In this document: piece by piece, positions 36,701-49,990 of the stretch
Numbering within the stretch: position 1 is the stretch's first letter
Layout: the number at the start of each line of letters is the position of its first letter
Assembly: GCA_018881555.1 (NCBI GenBank)
Contig: JACAXG010000065.1
Coordinates: forward strand, 767,042-831,041
Length of the DNA stretch: 64,000 nucleotides
Source of the DNA: Amblyornis subalaris
Lineage: Eukaryota; Chordata; Aves; Passeriformes; Ptilonorhynchidae
Reading direction: 5' to 3'
Notes under the pieces: model-generated
Databases searched by the model: none
What the model was told of the DNA's origin: nothing
The model's input: the letters and a program-made list of their open reading frames with translations, nothing else
Program-made: the position numbers and the translations under genes

Positions 36701-39580
36701 GAAGAAATCAAAGTTCATCCATTTTAAAGTATGTGTTCGCTGTAATCAACACCACAAATGCTGGTTCACGGTTTGGAAGAGTAGGCTTCTAGAACTGTGT
36801 AGAACCTACTGTAAGATTGTAACCTTGTTTAGTATCAAGTGGAAAAAGATCCCTATCATTTACTTTTTAGAGTACCACAGAATAGAAGAATGAATTCAAA
36901 ATAACAGTCCACCCTGACTGCATAATTATTCTTCACAAACCAATAACTAATGGGACATACTGACTCCTTAATTTTCTGTTTTAGCTGAAGTTTATGGAGG
37001 AAATAAAAATTATGCTATGTACTATCCACAGAGTATTGAATATCCTTCTCTTTTTAAGGCCTTTTAACTCTTAATTTTTTATATGTTTGTCTCTGTGAGA
37101 TGTGATGTTGAGCTATGTGAGGCTTTTAGAACATCTATAGTAAAAATTGTAAGATCAAAATGGGAATAAGAGTTCACAGCCACACCAATACATCTTTAAA
37201 TTCTCATAGCTTCGTATTAGATGCTCTTGCTGAAACAAAACAAAACACACAACAAAAGAGCAAGGACAACTGCTGCTGCTGGCTATGATCTTTCCTCCTC
37301 AGCCCTAGGTTTGCCTGAACCTCAAGTAATAACAAGCTTCTCAAGTTTGCCTCACTGTAAGGACTTCAAATTAAGTATATTGCTGTGCTGTTCAGAATTC
37401 AGCCATTGTGGTTAAAACAATCCCTTCAAACTGGTCTGAAGATGCTGGAATCTATTTATTCTTACCAGCTGTTAATTTGCTCAGCTATCTTACTTGTGTC
37501 TCCAAATGTGATCAGAAAGCTGTCTCACGGAAACTTTGATGTGGATTCCCAATGCATTGAAGTAAAATGGGTAAGAGAGGTCTCCTTATCTAGTCAGATT
37601 GTGTGAGGAAACCGTGGGAGGACACAGGATGATTATCAACAATTAAGTGACTAAACTTGTATCTGCACTGCGAGAAGGATCTGTTAATGTGAGCCAACAC
37701 AAACACTGAGTTCCAAGGCGTACACTTCCAGGCCTGATGGCTACTCTGAGCTCAATGTGCAGCCAGGCACAGAGAGCCCTCCGTGTGAACCCGAGTGAGG
37801 AGCGAGGCCATATTGCAACTAACAGCACCAGAAACAGACAGATCAAAAGTCAGGATTCCAAGGGGACTAATCCGCCTCCGAGGTAAAATGGTATTGTACT
37901 AATGAGTTTTAAATTATTCTATTTACTCTGTAGGAAAATTCCCACGAAATAGGTGACAGTGCTGGGACTGAAAATTGATGTGTTGACAGAAGGGTGCATC
38001 ACGAAAAAGCCAAGGTCAAGGGAAGAACATTTGGGTAAGCCTTTTTTACATACACTTCTATTTCTCTACAGCTTCACTTTTTCCTCTTACACTGTCTATT
38101 TTTTTCCAGCAGCACAAAATAGCCATTGGCATTAAAAAACTATTCTCGGACTAAGTAATAGTTTTGTTGCTGATGTGCTAATAATTAATGCTGTGAAGCA
38201 GTTCAGTGAAAACTAATTGTAGTCTGTGCTGTGGGCTCCCACAAAAGTGTGCAACTTCTAATGTTATTTTATTATTTTCTACTACTTTGTTTCCTTATGC
38301 TTTGGGAGACTTCAAACATCAAGTGGTACCTTAACTAGATGCTTGCTGGGAAATTAATGCTGGGCTTTCACTTAATGATGAGAATTAATCATTAATGACT
38401 CTATACTGACACGGTCTCCCTATATTTGCAAGTATTTAATTGCTTCTGAAGGAATTAATTCCTCTAACAGATCAATAAGTAACACACGATGAAGTAGTTT
38501 CTCAACTTGCATTCTAATAAAGAAAGAAAAGCAGTCTTGGACAAGATCTTCACCCCACATCTAACTTATCTTTTCAAACTCAAAACACAAACCAGCGTTC
38601 AAGATACTGTTCAGTACTATTAGTAAGACTTTCCCACTCCAGAATGGTAGGCAATTTCTTTGACAAATTGTCTATCAGGAAGAATTTGAATCAGGAAATT
38701 TACTGCCCAGCTATTAAGGCCTAATATTCAAACTGCTATCTAAATATTAAATAGTAATTACTTATTTTCACTGAAGTGAAAGAATCTGTTTTGCAACTTA
38801 TTAAAAAGGACAAAAGTTCAGGATAAGAAAAGATGAATTTGTCAAAAACATAATCTTAAAAATTATCATAATATTGTACTTTGTTACATAAATCATATTA
38901 ATTTATCTGATTTTATCAAAATGTTGAGTGAAATCCCATGGGAAAAAGAAGCACAGGAATATAAACAACCTATGATACTCACAGACATCTTCAATCCTAA
39001 CTAGTTTATAAGTGAGATGCTTTTAATATCTGAGCAGCTGTTTGAAGAGGCTGTTGGAAAGCCTTCTCAGAATTACAGCATTAATGTTCTTTTGGCCCAA
39101 TTATTTCTTATGGTTCATTTCTATTAGACGAGACTAAGCTACTGGGTTTTTTAAAAGAGCATTCTTTTCTTGACAGAGTCCCAATGGTGTAAGTCACATA
39201 ATTTTTAAGTTAAATAATTTCCAAGAACATATAGAAGAAAAAAGTATAAAAGGAGAAGGAAGAAAACAATTGCAGTATCATGAACTCTTTTATCTCTTTT
39301 TATTATCTTTTTTTTTTAAATTTAATTCAATGAATGCAACCAGTCGCTATCATTATTTTACAGGTGTTTTTTCTATTAAGGGCAATGTGTTTGTTGCTAA
39401 GAGCAATTCAAATTATATATGTTCATCTGAGAAGAAAAACATGTCAATATGGGTGATAAATATGTCAAAATTCACTCTCCAAGAGCAAATAAATCTAGTA
39501 TCTTTTAGAATTGCCATTTTAAAATGAAACTAGCACATGTAACATACCTCTTGAAATCCATCCTTGAATAGATCCATTCT
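33703..39580. other. AT-rich noncoding stretch
   Basis: No supported gene or recognised interspersed repeat. Short internal repeats of TTCTAACA (34500-34580) and TTCTGAATTAAAT (34780-34825) are present. The part 35100-35690 is richer in GC and holds a 110-codon plus frame (35103-35435, hydrophilic, Pro/Thr-rich) that I cannot assign. A donor-like GTAAGC lies at 38035 without a convincing coding exon before it. Confidence 0.55.
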
Positions 39581-39723
39581 TTGCATCCTTGGAAATATGC
39601 AAAAGCTGTTTGGACATAGTTCTGGGCAATCTGCTGTAGGTGACAGTGCTTGAGCAAGGTGAGATTAGGACCAAATGACACCCAGAGATCCCTTCCAACC
39701 TCACCCATTCTGTGATTCTGTGA
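39581..39723 (+). mobile_element. CR1 LINE, short 3' fragment
   Basis: About 143 bases, plus strand: GCATCCTTGGAAATATGCAA, TTTGGACATAGTTCTGGGCA, GTGCTTGAGCAAGG and CCCTTCCAACCTCACCC, ending in an ATTCTGTG repeat. It has the same type of ending as the copy at 22156. Confidence 0.92.
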
Positions 39724-41262
39724 AATTAGGCTCAAATGCATTTATTTGTTTACTCAGTATCTCATCTAGTATCGCAAGTCAATAATATGGCTCATTTTCT
39801 GTGAAAATTTTTATGTGTTTCATTTTAATCGATGGAGGGGGAGAATTTGTAACATTTATTTCAGAATTAAAGTGATGAGGACAGATGAAATAAACTAAAT
39901 AAATTTGGAGTCACCTGATTTTCCTCATTGATTATAAACAGTTCTGATAGGTATCTTAGCCTAGAAGGTATTTTCTAGATTACTAAAGCTAGATAATAGG
40001 AATCATAACCTGATTTAATGTTGTTTGGGGCAAAAAGTCTTCCATGTTAAACAATCAAGTGAGTATTAGATATTCTTTGTTGAAGAATGTGGCAGGAGCA
40101 ATGAGACTGTGAGTACTAGAGATGTATATACTTACACTGTAAACTTCTGTAGCAGGGTAAGACTTATATGACCCTTGTCTTTCTACAGCTAAATCTTGGA
40201 GTCAAATTCCAAAAATGTCTGCCTACTTTCACATGCCTGGTTTCAGCAATGCTGGAGATAAGAATCTGAATTTGCCACAGAATGAACTGGGATAATTAAG
40301 CAAGGAGGTTTGGGATTCCCAGAAAATACATGCTTTGGAACTGATGGGTGGTCTTCACATGAACACATAAGAGAAGGACTTCTGTGAAATATTTGGGATG
40401 TCCTAGGCACCCGGCACTCTGAGTTCAGTGTATGTGCGAGATTGTAGTCTACATTGTGGAACTGCCTTTTTGACAACGGCTATCTTTTGCATGGGCATAT
40501 CTGGCTTTCCTCTCGTAAAATAATTTCCAGAAAAGGGGAAGAGAGAACATCACTTTCCTTTTATGTGCTTGCTTATTGGTTTAAAAAGCTGTCTAGAAAG
40601 TCAGACTTTAGAATGCAGCCTCTCAGCTCCAGGTGATCTTACCAGCAACCCAGCAGGCCTTTAGTTTACACATGTAAACCTCATCTAAAAGACTTGTCCA
40701 GAGTCCAAGTTCTCACCTATATTCCTTTAGCAAAGGATGATTTATTATCATTAAGTATGAAAAATATCTCAGCAGGTTATTGGGGATTTTAACCATTACG
40801 TTCCTAGGGTTTTTTAAGACAAAGTTTTAATAAACTTTTCGGTTTTGACAAAGCTTTCTTGGTTATGAATTTGTACTACTGATTGTAGTTTGAATTATTT
40901 TGTAATAAAACAGACTGAAATAAAGCAATGTGAAATCTTCTCAGAATTCCAGATAATAATTCAGAATACCACTTATGTCACATTTCATGAAAAGAAATTT
41001 CATGTCTCAGAAAATGTCAGCAACATGCCATATGTTTTCTGTTCCAATTAACAGAAAATACCTTACAATCCCAGAATCACTGAAGTGAGATTTATTGCAA
41101 TTCAAAGGCACACATGATCCTTCATACCAGTCAATACTTTTGCAGTAGTGTTATAGGGTAAAATATGGCTTCCGTCCTTCTTCATATAAAAGATTGTGAA
41201 AACATTTTAAGACCTGGGGTGTAAATTAATGATTTTGTAGACCATTAATTCAATGTGGCAGT
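39724..41262. other. AT-rich noncoding stretch
   Basis: I see no gene or recognised repeat between the two CR1 fragments. Confidence 0.65.
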
Positions 41263-41356
41263 TAGAGACATGGTTTAATGGCAAACAGTAGTGCTAGGCT
41301 TATGGCCGGACTCAATGATCTTATCGGTATTTTTCAACTTCAGTTATTCTATAATT
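41263..41356 (+). mobile_element. CR1 LINE, short diverged 3' fragment
   Basis: About 94 bases, plus strand: AGAGACATGGTTTAATGG, AGTGCTAGGCTTATGG, CGGACTCAATGATCTTAT and a terminal ATTCTATAA. This resembles the CR1 3' version with the ACATGGTTTAGTGG block, a different subfamily from the other copies here. It lies about 60 bases before LTR G. Confidence 0.85.
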
Positions 41357-41417
41357 TAATTACTATTTTTAAATGTGAGTAAGACAATATATGTCCTTAA
41401 AGAATTCAGAAACAAAT

Positions 41418-41842
41418 TGTCCTAGTTCCGGACAGGACAGGGTTAATTTTTGCAGTACTTGGGATAGGGCATGGCCAGGACCTGGAGGTTATTATAGACA
41501 CTGGTGGTGTCATTGCCAGGGGTGGAGGGAAGAGAATCTCTTTCAGGGAGAAGGGATTTCTTCCAGTAAAGAAAATATGGAGGAGGGAGTTGTCGGAGGA
41601 TTTTCGTGTGAATCGTTCCTTTCTTGCACCCCCTGTCATTAGTACTGTTGCTGTTACTCTTTGTTTTCTTATCTCATTGCTGTTTTCAGCAAATTGTTCT
41701 TATCTCAAGCCGTGATCTTTGCCTTTTGTGCCTCCGGTTGTCCTCTCCAGCCCGCGGCAGGGGTGGGGAAAGGGGAGAGTGAGCAGTGCATGTGTTTTAG
41801 TGGGAGCATTACATTGGAAAATACCGTTCCTAAACCACCACA
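41418..41842 (+). mobile_element. Solo LTR G of an endogenous retrovirus
   Basis: This 425-bp LTR is bounded by an exact 5-bp target duplication, CAAAT at 41413-41417 and 41843-41847. It starts TGTCCTAGTTCCGGACAGG and ends AAACCACCACA (TG...CA). A GGCAGGGGTGGGGAAAGGGG-type purine block sits near the 3' end, as in LTR A, which supports the plus orientation and a family relation to A. There is no internal region, so it is a solo LTR. Frames across it (83 and 127 codons) run over its edges and are not genes. Confidence 0.93.
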
Positions 41843-41847
41843 CAAAT

Positions 41848-44800
41848 CCTACAGAATTTGATCAGAGCTTGGGCCGGCACTGCAGTGTGCCTGTAAGCTG
41901 CAAATTTACTACATCTGTTATTAAAAACCCTTGTGAATTTTTAAAATTTTTTAATAAAATGACAACACATTGTCAAGTGCATGGGAACATGCAGAGAATC
42001 AAACATTATGAAAGCTTTCATCCTGCAAATGTTCTTAAATATCAGTTTCACTTTCAATTTTCAGACATATGGACTCAGTGCCTGTTTCTTCTCCACAATT
42101 AATGTTTCTATCACACAAGAATCTTACAGCTGCTGAGAAAGCNCTTTATTTCCAGTGAGTAAAACACTAAGGGAAGATAAAAAGAAAAGAAGAGGGTAAT
42201 ATTTATCAACACCTGAAAGTTTTTTTCAAGTCAGTAGGCATATCACGTTTGTTCAAACACGCAGTATCTGTACTATCTTAACTTGAACATGCTTCGAGAG
42301 AAATCTTGCCTGTTTTCCATTTTCAAAAGTCTCAGTCACTGAAATATAAGGTTGACTCAAAATCTGGTGATTCTTTGCTTCCAGAATGTCCGTATGGTGC
42401 AAATTCTATATCCTGTATTTCTATACTTGGGAAAGTATATTCTGCAAATTATTAGCAGTTCTAAGGGTAAAAGAAGAATTTGTGTTTCAAATAAATTTGC
42501 AGTAGAAAGACCTGTATCTTCACATATTCTTGTTATTTAAAAGATCTGTGAAACATTTCTCCTTAAAGTCAATCTTGCATGCTGCAAGTGCTTAAATATC
42601 AAATTTATCTTCCTCAATGTGCCATTATTCCCCAGTAAAATTCCATATTTAAAACTTTGACCTCCTTAGACGTTTTGGTAACTGCTAGATGCAATTTCAA
42701 ATAATTAACAAAATCACTTTGTTAGTTTAAGTTTTACACAAAAAATCACCACCACCCTCCCAAAACGTCCAGTGAAGTAAAAAGTAAGGACAAGTAAACC
42801 TACTTGTCAGGAGGAACGGTGAGGAAAATGTGAGACAATGGTGATTTTGCAGTTATGTTTTGGTGTAAGAAATGGAGAAAATGTTCTGGGAGACAGATGG
42901 ATATAATAGGCATAAAGTTTTTACCTTTCTGTGAATCTTTCTCAGCTCTGAGGTAGAGGCAATATTCTCTTTCACTCTGAAGTGTTTTGTAGTGAAACAC
43001 TGAAATACCAGAAACTTGTCCTCAGGATCTGTGGACAAGAACAAGCATGATGGCAGCCTGGGTGTTTAAACAGCTAAACCTTTAAATGTCACTTTAGACA
43101 CGTTCTGAGCACTGGCTTTTTATTGTTTTTTCCTTAGAAACATCACCGAGAAGTCACAGTCCTGTTTTGCTGGCAGTAAAACTGCCATAGTCACATGTAA
43201 ACCTGCCATAGTGACAGGCCCCAAAACAGAAATCTACTGTCCTCAAGGTGGCCTGTGCTCGTCAAGTTTGAAGTCGTACATGTTCAAGGACCAGATCCTT
43301 ATCTGATCAAATTAACTTAATGCTTCCACAATAGATATGTTATTTCTATCAGAAGGAAGGACTTCCTTGAGTAAAGAAAACTAGAGAAGAATGTGAGAAA
43401 AAATATCTAATCTGAGGAATTGCAAACGTGGTTATAGATGCAGATTTCCTTGTAACAGAGTTTCTTAGGGATTTGCAAGGGATCTTTGAATATTACATTT
43501 TGGAAAAATAAAAGAGGAAATCAGTTGGAGACACAGAACATAACTTTGTGCTATTCTTTGTCATAAAAATATAGACTCGATCTCTTTCTGAAGATCTTAC
43601 ATTGAGAAGCTGAGTTGTTAGCGAAAGTCCCATGCTCAGCAGCAGTAGTTGTAAGTTGCAATTTGGACAATAGATTTTCTTTCCATTCCTTGTACATTTC
43701 TTCAAGTAGAGATTTATCTAAAAGCTATTTTTGGACATTGTGCCAGAGCATAACTAGACAGGCTTCCCAATTTCTCTCTGAAAAACAGTACCAATAACTT
43801 CACTACACAACTCATATATTAAACACATTCAGCGTTCCCCAAATTTCAATGGTGGTCAGTGAAACTAATGACCACAATTGGATTTGCTTGACTTGATTGC
43901 AGAATTTGTTAATATTAGAGGCTGAGAACATTAATCTCTTTCTTCAATGAGCATTTAAAAGCATGGAACAAAATGACTCCTGTGCATTGCTTTCAGTACA
44001 TTGCTAAATAGTAAAAATTATTTTTATCGGATAATAACATGTCTCTGCTATTAAGAAAAGTGATCTAGACTGGAAATATTTCTATTTAACATAATAGATT
44101 TTCCACAATAATACTTTCTTCAAAAGTCATCACCAAAGGAGTGGTGTTTCTCACACTAGACTACTTCCAGTACATAACTGAACCAAACCTGCAGGAAATA
44201 AAGCATAGTTTTCTTATGAGTCAATAAGCAGGACTAACCAGTGCAGATCAAATTGTTTCTTTTAGAGACTTACCTTGCGGGAAAAAAAATTTAAATTACT
44301 TTTTAAATTACTCTAACATCCTCAAGCTGTTTCCTAGTGAGTTACCGAAACTACAGTTACAACTCACATCAGGGAACACCCAGTTTGGCATTAGCCTCTA
44401 CATCTGCTTTTACAGACAAAAATGCAGCAATATTTTAGATATTAAAATTCAAGTGCTGCAGTTGGGCCACAAAGAAGAATGCTTGTATACTATGCAGTTC
44501 GTATAGAATTCTATATTCAGTCTCTCATTTTCATAAGGTCTATGAACCAATAGTATTAGTTAAATCAGCATGATATAAGCAGTGGAATAAATAATTTAGG
44601 AGAAGTCAAAGAAGTCTTTTGATCTTTGATGAAACCTTTATCCTCCTAATGAGTTCTATTACTTGAAGCTGCTACTGTCACTGCTACAGCTGTGACACTT
44701 ATCAGATTCTCATGCAGCAATATCTTCACACACGTGAGAGCTTGTGATTAGACTTCAGGTGTAGTTATGTGTGTAAAATGTGATCAACAGCTTCTAGGCC

Positions 44801-46300
44801 TCATATCCTGTCAGTATGTACTAACTCCTCCCATATCCATTTTCAGTGTGAAGCAGTAGCTGTAAAGGTGATGGGTGGAATGGGACTGGCCCCAGAGACC
44901 ATAATCCATCACTGGAAGACCCCACTGTAACACATGCATAAAGTATCCCAGTGCCTGGAGTTGCTGTTGCAAATTTCTAAGCTCTATGGTTTTCCTTTGA
45001 TCTTTTACTCACAAGGTGTTTATTGGTTCATCGCTAGACAATTATTTCAGACAATTCAATATTCATGTGTCTCATGGCTCACTATGAGGCTTGGAGAAGG
45101 AGAATTGATCATGCAGTATACTTCCAACATGCTGGAGAAAAGGTCTCCTTGATTGCTTTTTGTAGGTATGTTCCTTGCCTTGCTTAAATTATGCAAATAA
45201 ACAGGGATTCTGTTAATGAACAAGATAGATCTTTAATTTCATTATCACCTGCTTGCAAATTTGTAGTCTATCTTTAGTTCAATTTTCACACAAAAGAAGT
45301 TTTTAATAACAGCAATTAATTAATATATGTCTTTTTGGAAATAAATGTCAAAATATTTTTTATCCCACTGTGTAGTGGAGCACAGAGAGATGAAGTGACT
45401 TGGCCATTGTCATACAACAGGTGTGTCCTGTGCTACCTTTTGCAACATGTTTTCCTATGCCAAGTACAAAAGAAAGAGAAATCCAACTACTTTAATTTCT
45501 AGACGAATGAATTTTCTCTAGAAATGTAGATATCGTTTTTCTTCTTCACTTTTCATTCTGAAAAGAAAGTCAACTCTTCCCTTTATCGGTAATAGATACT
45601 TGTGGCTAATAAACTGCTTTTTAAAAAGGAAGTACCCAGATATTAATAATTCATTCCAAATATAATCTCATGCGAATTTGTTTGCAATTTGTCTGGAACC
45701 ACAGTTCCAAACCATGTGATCAAGCAACAAATAAACAACCATTTTCCACTGATATCTCAGATCAGCTTTAGTATTCCATGCCTACAGAGAAATTCTTTCT
45801 CAAGAATTGTCTATGTTCAGAAACCAAAACAGAATATAAATTTTTTTTGACTCAGCTTCCTCTTCAAGCAGTTTCTGCACAGCACTGAACATAGTTCTCT
45901 AAACTAAAACATTTTTTTGTGCATGGAGGAGAAATGCATCAGAAGTATGTGAGGTAACACCATGAGTGAATTATCACCATAACATACATATGCATAAATC
46001 TAGCTTTCCATTGTGTCTACAAAAGAAATTATCTGTGGAAGTGTACAATGATGCAAATTTCAGGATATCAATCTTTGAATTTTTATTTTTAGTTCTAATT
46101 GGAATTTATTAACCAACATACTTAGTAGGTCATTAAATACTCTAGGGAAAATTTTAATGTAGTTGTGCAACAACCTGGAGATTTATTTCTAATGCTCTGA
46201 TACATTTGTTCAAAGGTTTTGAAAGGAGCTGTGACGTGTTAGATGGTCTCCACAAGCAGAACTGCTAGAAAAGTTGAAGGCTATGTTTGACTGGTTTTAA
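41848..46300. other. AT-rich noncoding stretch
   Basis: No gene or recognised interspersed repeat. A small direct repeat, CTGCCATAGT, occurs twice at 43180-43220. An ambiguous base lies at 42143. Confidence 0.65.
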
Positions 46301-46570
46301 TATGGTGAGTTAACTTTGACTAAAGGCCAAACCCCCACTTGGCTGCTCACTCCCTCCTCCTACTCAGCAGGATGAGGAGAAAATAGGATAAGAAAGACTG
46401 TAATGAGATAAAGACAGGGACTTCACTTATCAATGACTGACTTGGGGAATATTGTTTAATTTATTGCCCATTAAAATAGATTCAAACAGTAAGAAACAAA
46501 GACAAATATTAAAACAGCACTGTTTCTCCCCACTTGCCCATGCTCAGCTTCACACCTTCATTCTGCATAT
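46301..46570 (-). mobile_element. Truncated LTR fragment H, related to LTR B
   Basis: About 270 bases homologous to the 3' part of the LTR B family, on the minus strand. Shared plus-strand elements are GGTGAGTTAACTTTGACT near the edge, GCTCACTCCCTCCTCC, GAGATAAAGACAGGGA, a TTTAATTTATTGCCCATTA block (AATAAA on the minus strand), and a run of AAACAAAGACAAATATT. LTR B has the matching order at 11835-12060. The upstream (U3) part is missing, so it is a truncated copy with no target duplication, more diverged and so probably older than B. Confidence 0.8.
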
Positions 46571-46688
46571 GAGCCCTGGAAAATTTAAAGCAACTCGGTT
46601 CAAAGAAAGAATCCTTCTGTAATCCTAATAACTCATCTTCTGTTTATTGCATACCTTTTAGTAATTTACTCTCTATCACATGACCTTG
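46571..46688. other. Short spacer between LTR H and CR1
   Basis: Nothing recognisable. It could hide the lost part of LTR H. Confidence 0.5.
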
Positions 46689-46824
46689 ATAGAATCAAAT
46701 ATTCATAGAATAAGCTTAGTTGGAAAGGATCTACAAGGATCATCAAGTCCAACTCCTGGCCCTGCACAGGAGAGCCTCAAGAATCACACCACGTGCTTGA
46801 AAATATTGTTCAAACACTTGAACC
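46689..46824 (-). mobile_element. CR1 LINE, short 3' fragment
   Basis: About 136 bases, minus strand. On the plus strand: ATAGAATCAAATATTCATAG, AGTTGGAAAGGATC, ATCATCAAGTCCAACTCCTG, CCCTGCACAGGAGAGCC and CACACCACGTGCTTGA. These are standard CR1 3' blocks in order. The 5' end is lost. Confidence 0.93.
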
Positions 46825-49800
46825 TTATTTCTCTCTGTGATAGGTTATGCTATAAGATAATCAGTACTCTTATCTAAGGGATACATCAATTTTTTTCCCC
46901 CATTCCAGGGTGATGTTTTTCCAGATTGAATCAAACTTTAAAGAGTTTCTTAAATTAAACTGAACTTTGAAATTCAAGTGCATAACTGTAACTGCAGTAA
47001 ATGGACACCATTTGCAGCACTGTAAATAGAGCAACCAAGAAAGCAGAACTATTGAGCTACAGACAGATGGTATCTGAAATTCAGTATTCACTGTGCTGGT
47101 TACCAGCAATTTTATAGTTTTTTCCTGGATATAATAATAGCAATATATTAGTAAAATTGCAGTTTTGTGATTTGCCTTGACATCTACATTGCCTAGCAGG
47201 TTTTGGATTTTTTTAACTCTCTAGCACTTAGCATCTGTGTTACCTTGGAGCCTCAGGTTTCATGGCATAAAAAGTAAAGATCTTGTTCTCATTAATTCAG
47301 GGAAAAACTTTGGAGTACAATCCTATAAAAGGCAAATAAAAAATAATGAAAAAAAAAGAAACAAAGAGATAGAACCCCATCTGGAACCCAAACTGATTTG
47401 TAAGACAATTTAACAGCTTTAGAAAGCTCTGGGGACTGGCAATGCTACATGCAAGCTTCCATAGTACAGCTGTTCTGTCTTTTTTCAATTTTTGTTTGTT
47501 TGTTGGTATGTTTGTGGCAGAGGTTACGACTTTATTTGATTTAAGACGTTATATAGAAAAGAGCACTTTTGAAACTTGAATAACCATTCAAGACTCTAAG
47601 TGAAAAAATGATGCTGACAGAGCAGAAATTGAGAAGGGTGAATGCTTGAAAAGAGAAGTAAGAGATTTATCTCTAGAACAGTTATTCTTTGAGGAAGTTC
47701 AGCAGGTAAAATCAGACAGAAAAGCAAGATTTTTTTTCAAAGAAGACAATAAAATCCTTAGGATTCAGAAGAAATTTGTTGTTATTGCAAAATAGGGCAA
47801 ATTATGTGTCATATATTTTCTCTGCATTTTATTGTATATTAAAACATATGCTGTAAATGTAGTTGCAATATATCAATAATGTTTCATCAGTTTGGTGACT
47901 TTTATAATTCATAAGTCTTTTGACTAAAATATCCCTGAAAATGTATATAAGAATAAAGTCAAAGCATTAGTTAAATTTTAGATCAAATTTACTAAACAGT
48001 TGGCTAGGTTGTTCAATAAGCACTTTCAGCAAACATGAACTGGCACAGATATTGGAAAAAGCATTCCTTACCACCGCTAAAAACATGCTCCTATTCTCAT
48101 TCCTCCCATCCCTTACACCAGCACAAATGATTGGGTGTGCTCATACACCGTACAGTGAGAGAGCTGTACAGATAAAAATGGAAAGAAGGAGGAGATGCAG
48201 AGGAATAATTTTCTGTCAGATCAGATCATGAATCCAATTCAGTACTTTGACACATGAACAATTTTTGGACACAACTAAGCCGTGAGAGCAGGGAGCATAC
48301 AGGTAAGGAGTGAGAAGGACTTCTCAGGTGGAAGGGGTGACCTGTAATTGCTGAAATGGCTGCTGAGAAATTCCCACCTGAGAAATGCCAGAATCAGATT
48401 GTGGTATGAGCTTACTCTCCTGGTTCAAATATTTTCTAAAATAAATGACAGGTTGAGATTTTATTAGCAGCATTTATTTGTTGCAGGATTGTCTTAGCAA
48501 GTAAACCAGAAAAATATGCAGTAAAGATCAGAATGGATAATCTACAATAATCTTATTTTTCTCTTACAGTTAGATTTCTTTTCTGCTATGTTATAGGTTT
48601 CCTTCTTATGTTTGAGCCTGGATTCCATGATTTTCATCTATTCAATGATACTTTAGGATTTACGATTTTCTTTTAACCTTCTCAGGCCCAGGCAAACAAT
48701 GAAGCTGGGCATCCAGTTGGTATTTAAGAAGTAAATAAATAGCAGTTCAGAATCCAATGTTGTGACTAATGAGTTTTAGTGAATTTTCTTCAACAGATAT
48801 ATATCAAATGAAAACTTATGTTTGCTTTCTGGTAGCTCCCACTGGATTGTTTAGCAGGCAACAATATTATGTTAAGTTTTTGACTTCACTTACTTCTGGC
48901 AGTTGCAGAAGTTAGAAAAATGTATCATAAGGCAAATTTGCAAGATATGTAGCTGCCAAACAGAGGTCACTGTTTCTACCCAGGGAAAAATAACTTGTCT
49001 TTTCTTTTTCTTTTATTCTATTGTGGTAATATTTTCTGTAGGAAATTCTTTTTAGCAGTGCCAGCTTCAACAGCAAAATACAATTCATACAGCCCAATGC
49101 ACAATCTATAAAATTATTTAACTGAAACCTTCCTTTTTTTTCTGCTACTTTATATATATTTAGAGGAAAGGATGCTCAAAGATGCAGTATAGCCCTTTAA
49201 GAAGAGTGGTGAACTTCTCCCTGTACAGCTTGCTCTCTGATAATGTATGAAGCTGGGAGACAGAATTGTATCTGCTCCTTTTGGCAGTAAAGCACCATGT
49301 TTTAACACTCTCATATTTCAAGTCTATAANGCCTACAACTGAGTGTGCATAGTATGTAGGTCTGCAAGCAAGGAGGTGAGGAGTGATTTTGTGTCCTTTG
49401 CCATAACATCTACACAAGGACAGCTGCAGCTGGACCAATCCCCAGGAGTCCTGGAGATTAACTATCCACTGGTCTTAGAGACAGCTATCTCAGCTGCAAC
49501 ATAGATTTTACTGCTTTGAAGCTTAAATGTATAGAGAATAAAAGTACTGGGGCATAGATGTGCTAAAGCAGAGCAGGAGTAGTTTTCAAGGTACTAAACA
49601 GAAAATTTGGTCCTTGCAATTAAAAAAAAAAAAAAAGGCAACCAACAGAAAGAGTATCTAGGGTTTGCAAACAAAATTTCCAATCTATCACAGGAGTTTC
49701 ATTTCATATTGTGGAAAATTAAAGCCCTAATAATTTCTCATTAATCACATTTTAATAGAAAGAAATAAAGATAGCTTCATGAAACTGTGTCTGGTTCATC

Positions 49801-49990
49801 CATATTTTAGTTCTTCCAGGGTTGATAAATACTTATATTTTTTATGAGCAATGAGTAGCTGCCGGAATGGCCACTGACACTCTGATACCAGAACAACTAA
49901 CCTGTTCATCCAGCTGTTTCCTTTCCAGTGAGGGAAGGAACCCTCCACCTCATTCTTCTGACTACTGTCATTGGGCCATTTCTCACACCA
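46825..49990. other. AT-rich noncoding stretch
   Basis: No gene or recognised repeat. An imperfect inverted repeat (TTCTCAGGTGG at 48321-48331 and its complement at 48374-48384) and a poly-A run of 14 at about 49622-49636 are present. An ambiguous base lies at 49330. Confidence 0.65.

Noticed and set aside
41719..42102. 127-codon plus-strand frame
   Set aside because: It begins in LTR G, crosses the exact LTR edge at 41842 and continues into AT-rich DNA. No protein similarity is recognisable.
48321..48384. Imperfect inverted repeat around TTCTCAGGTGG
   Set aside because: Eleven paired bases with a 42-base loop and no associated element; chance is a sufficient explanation.
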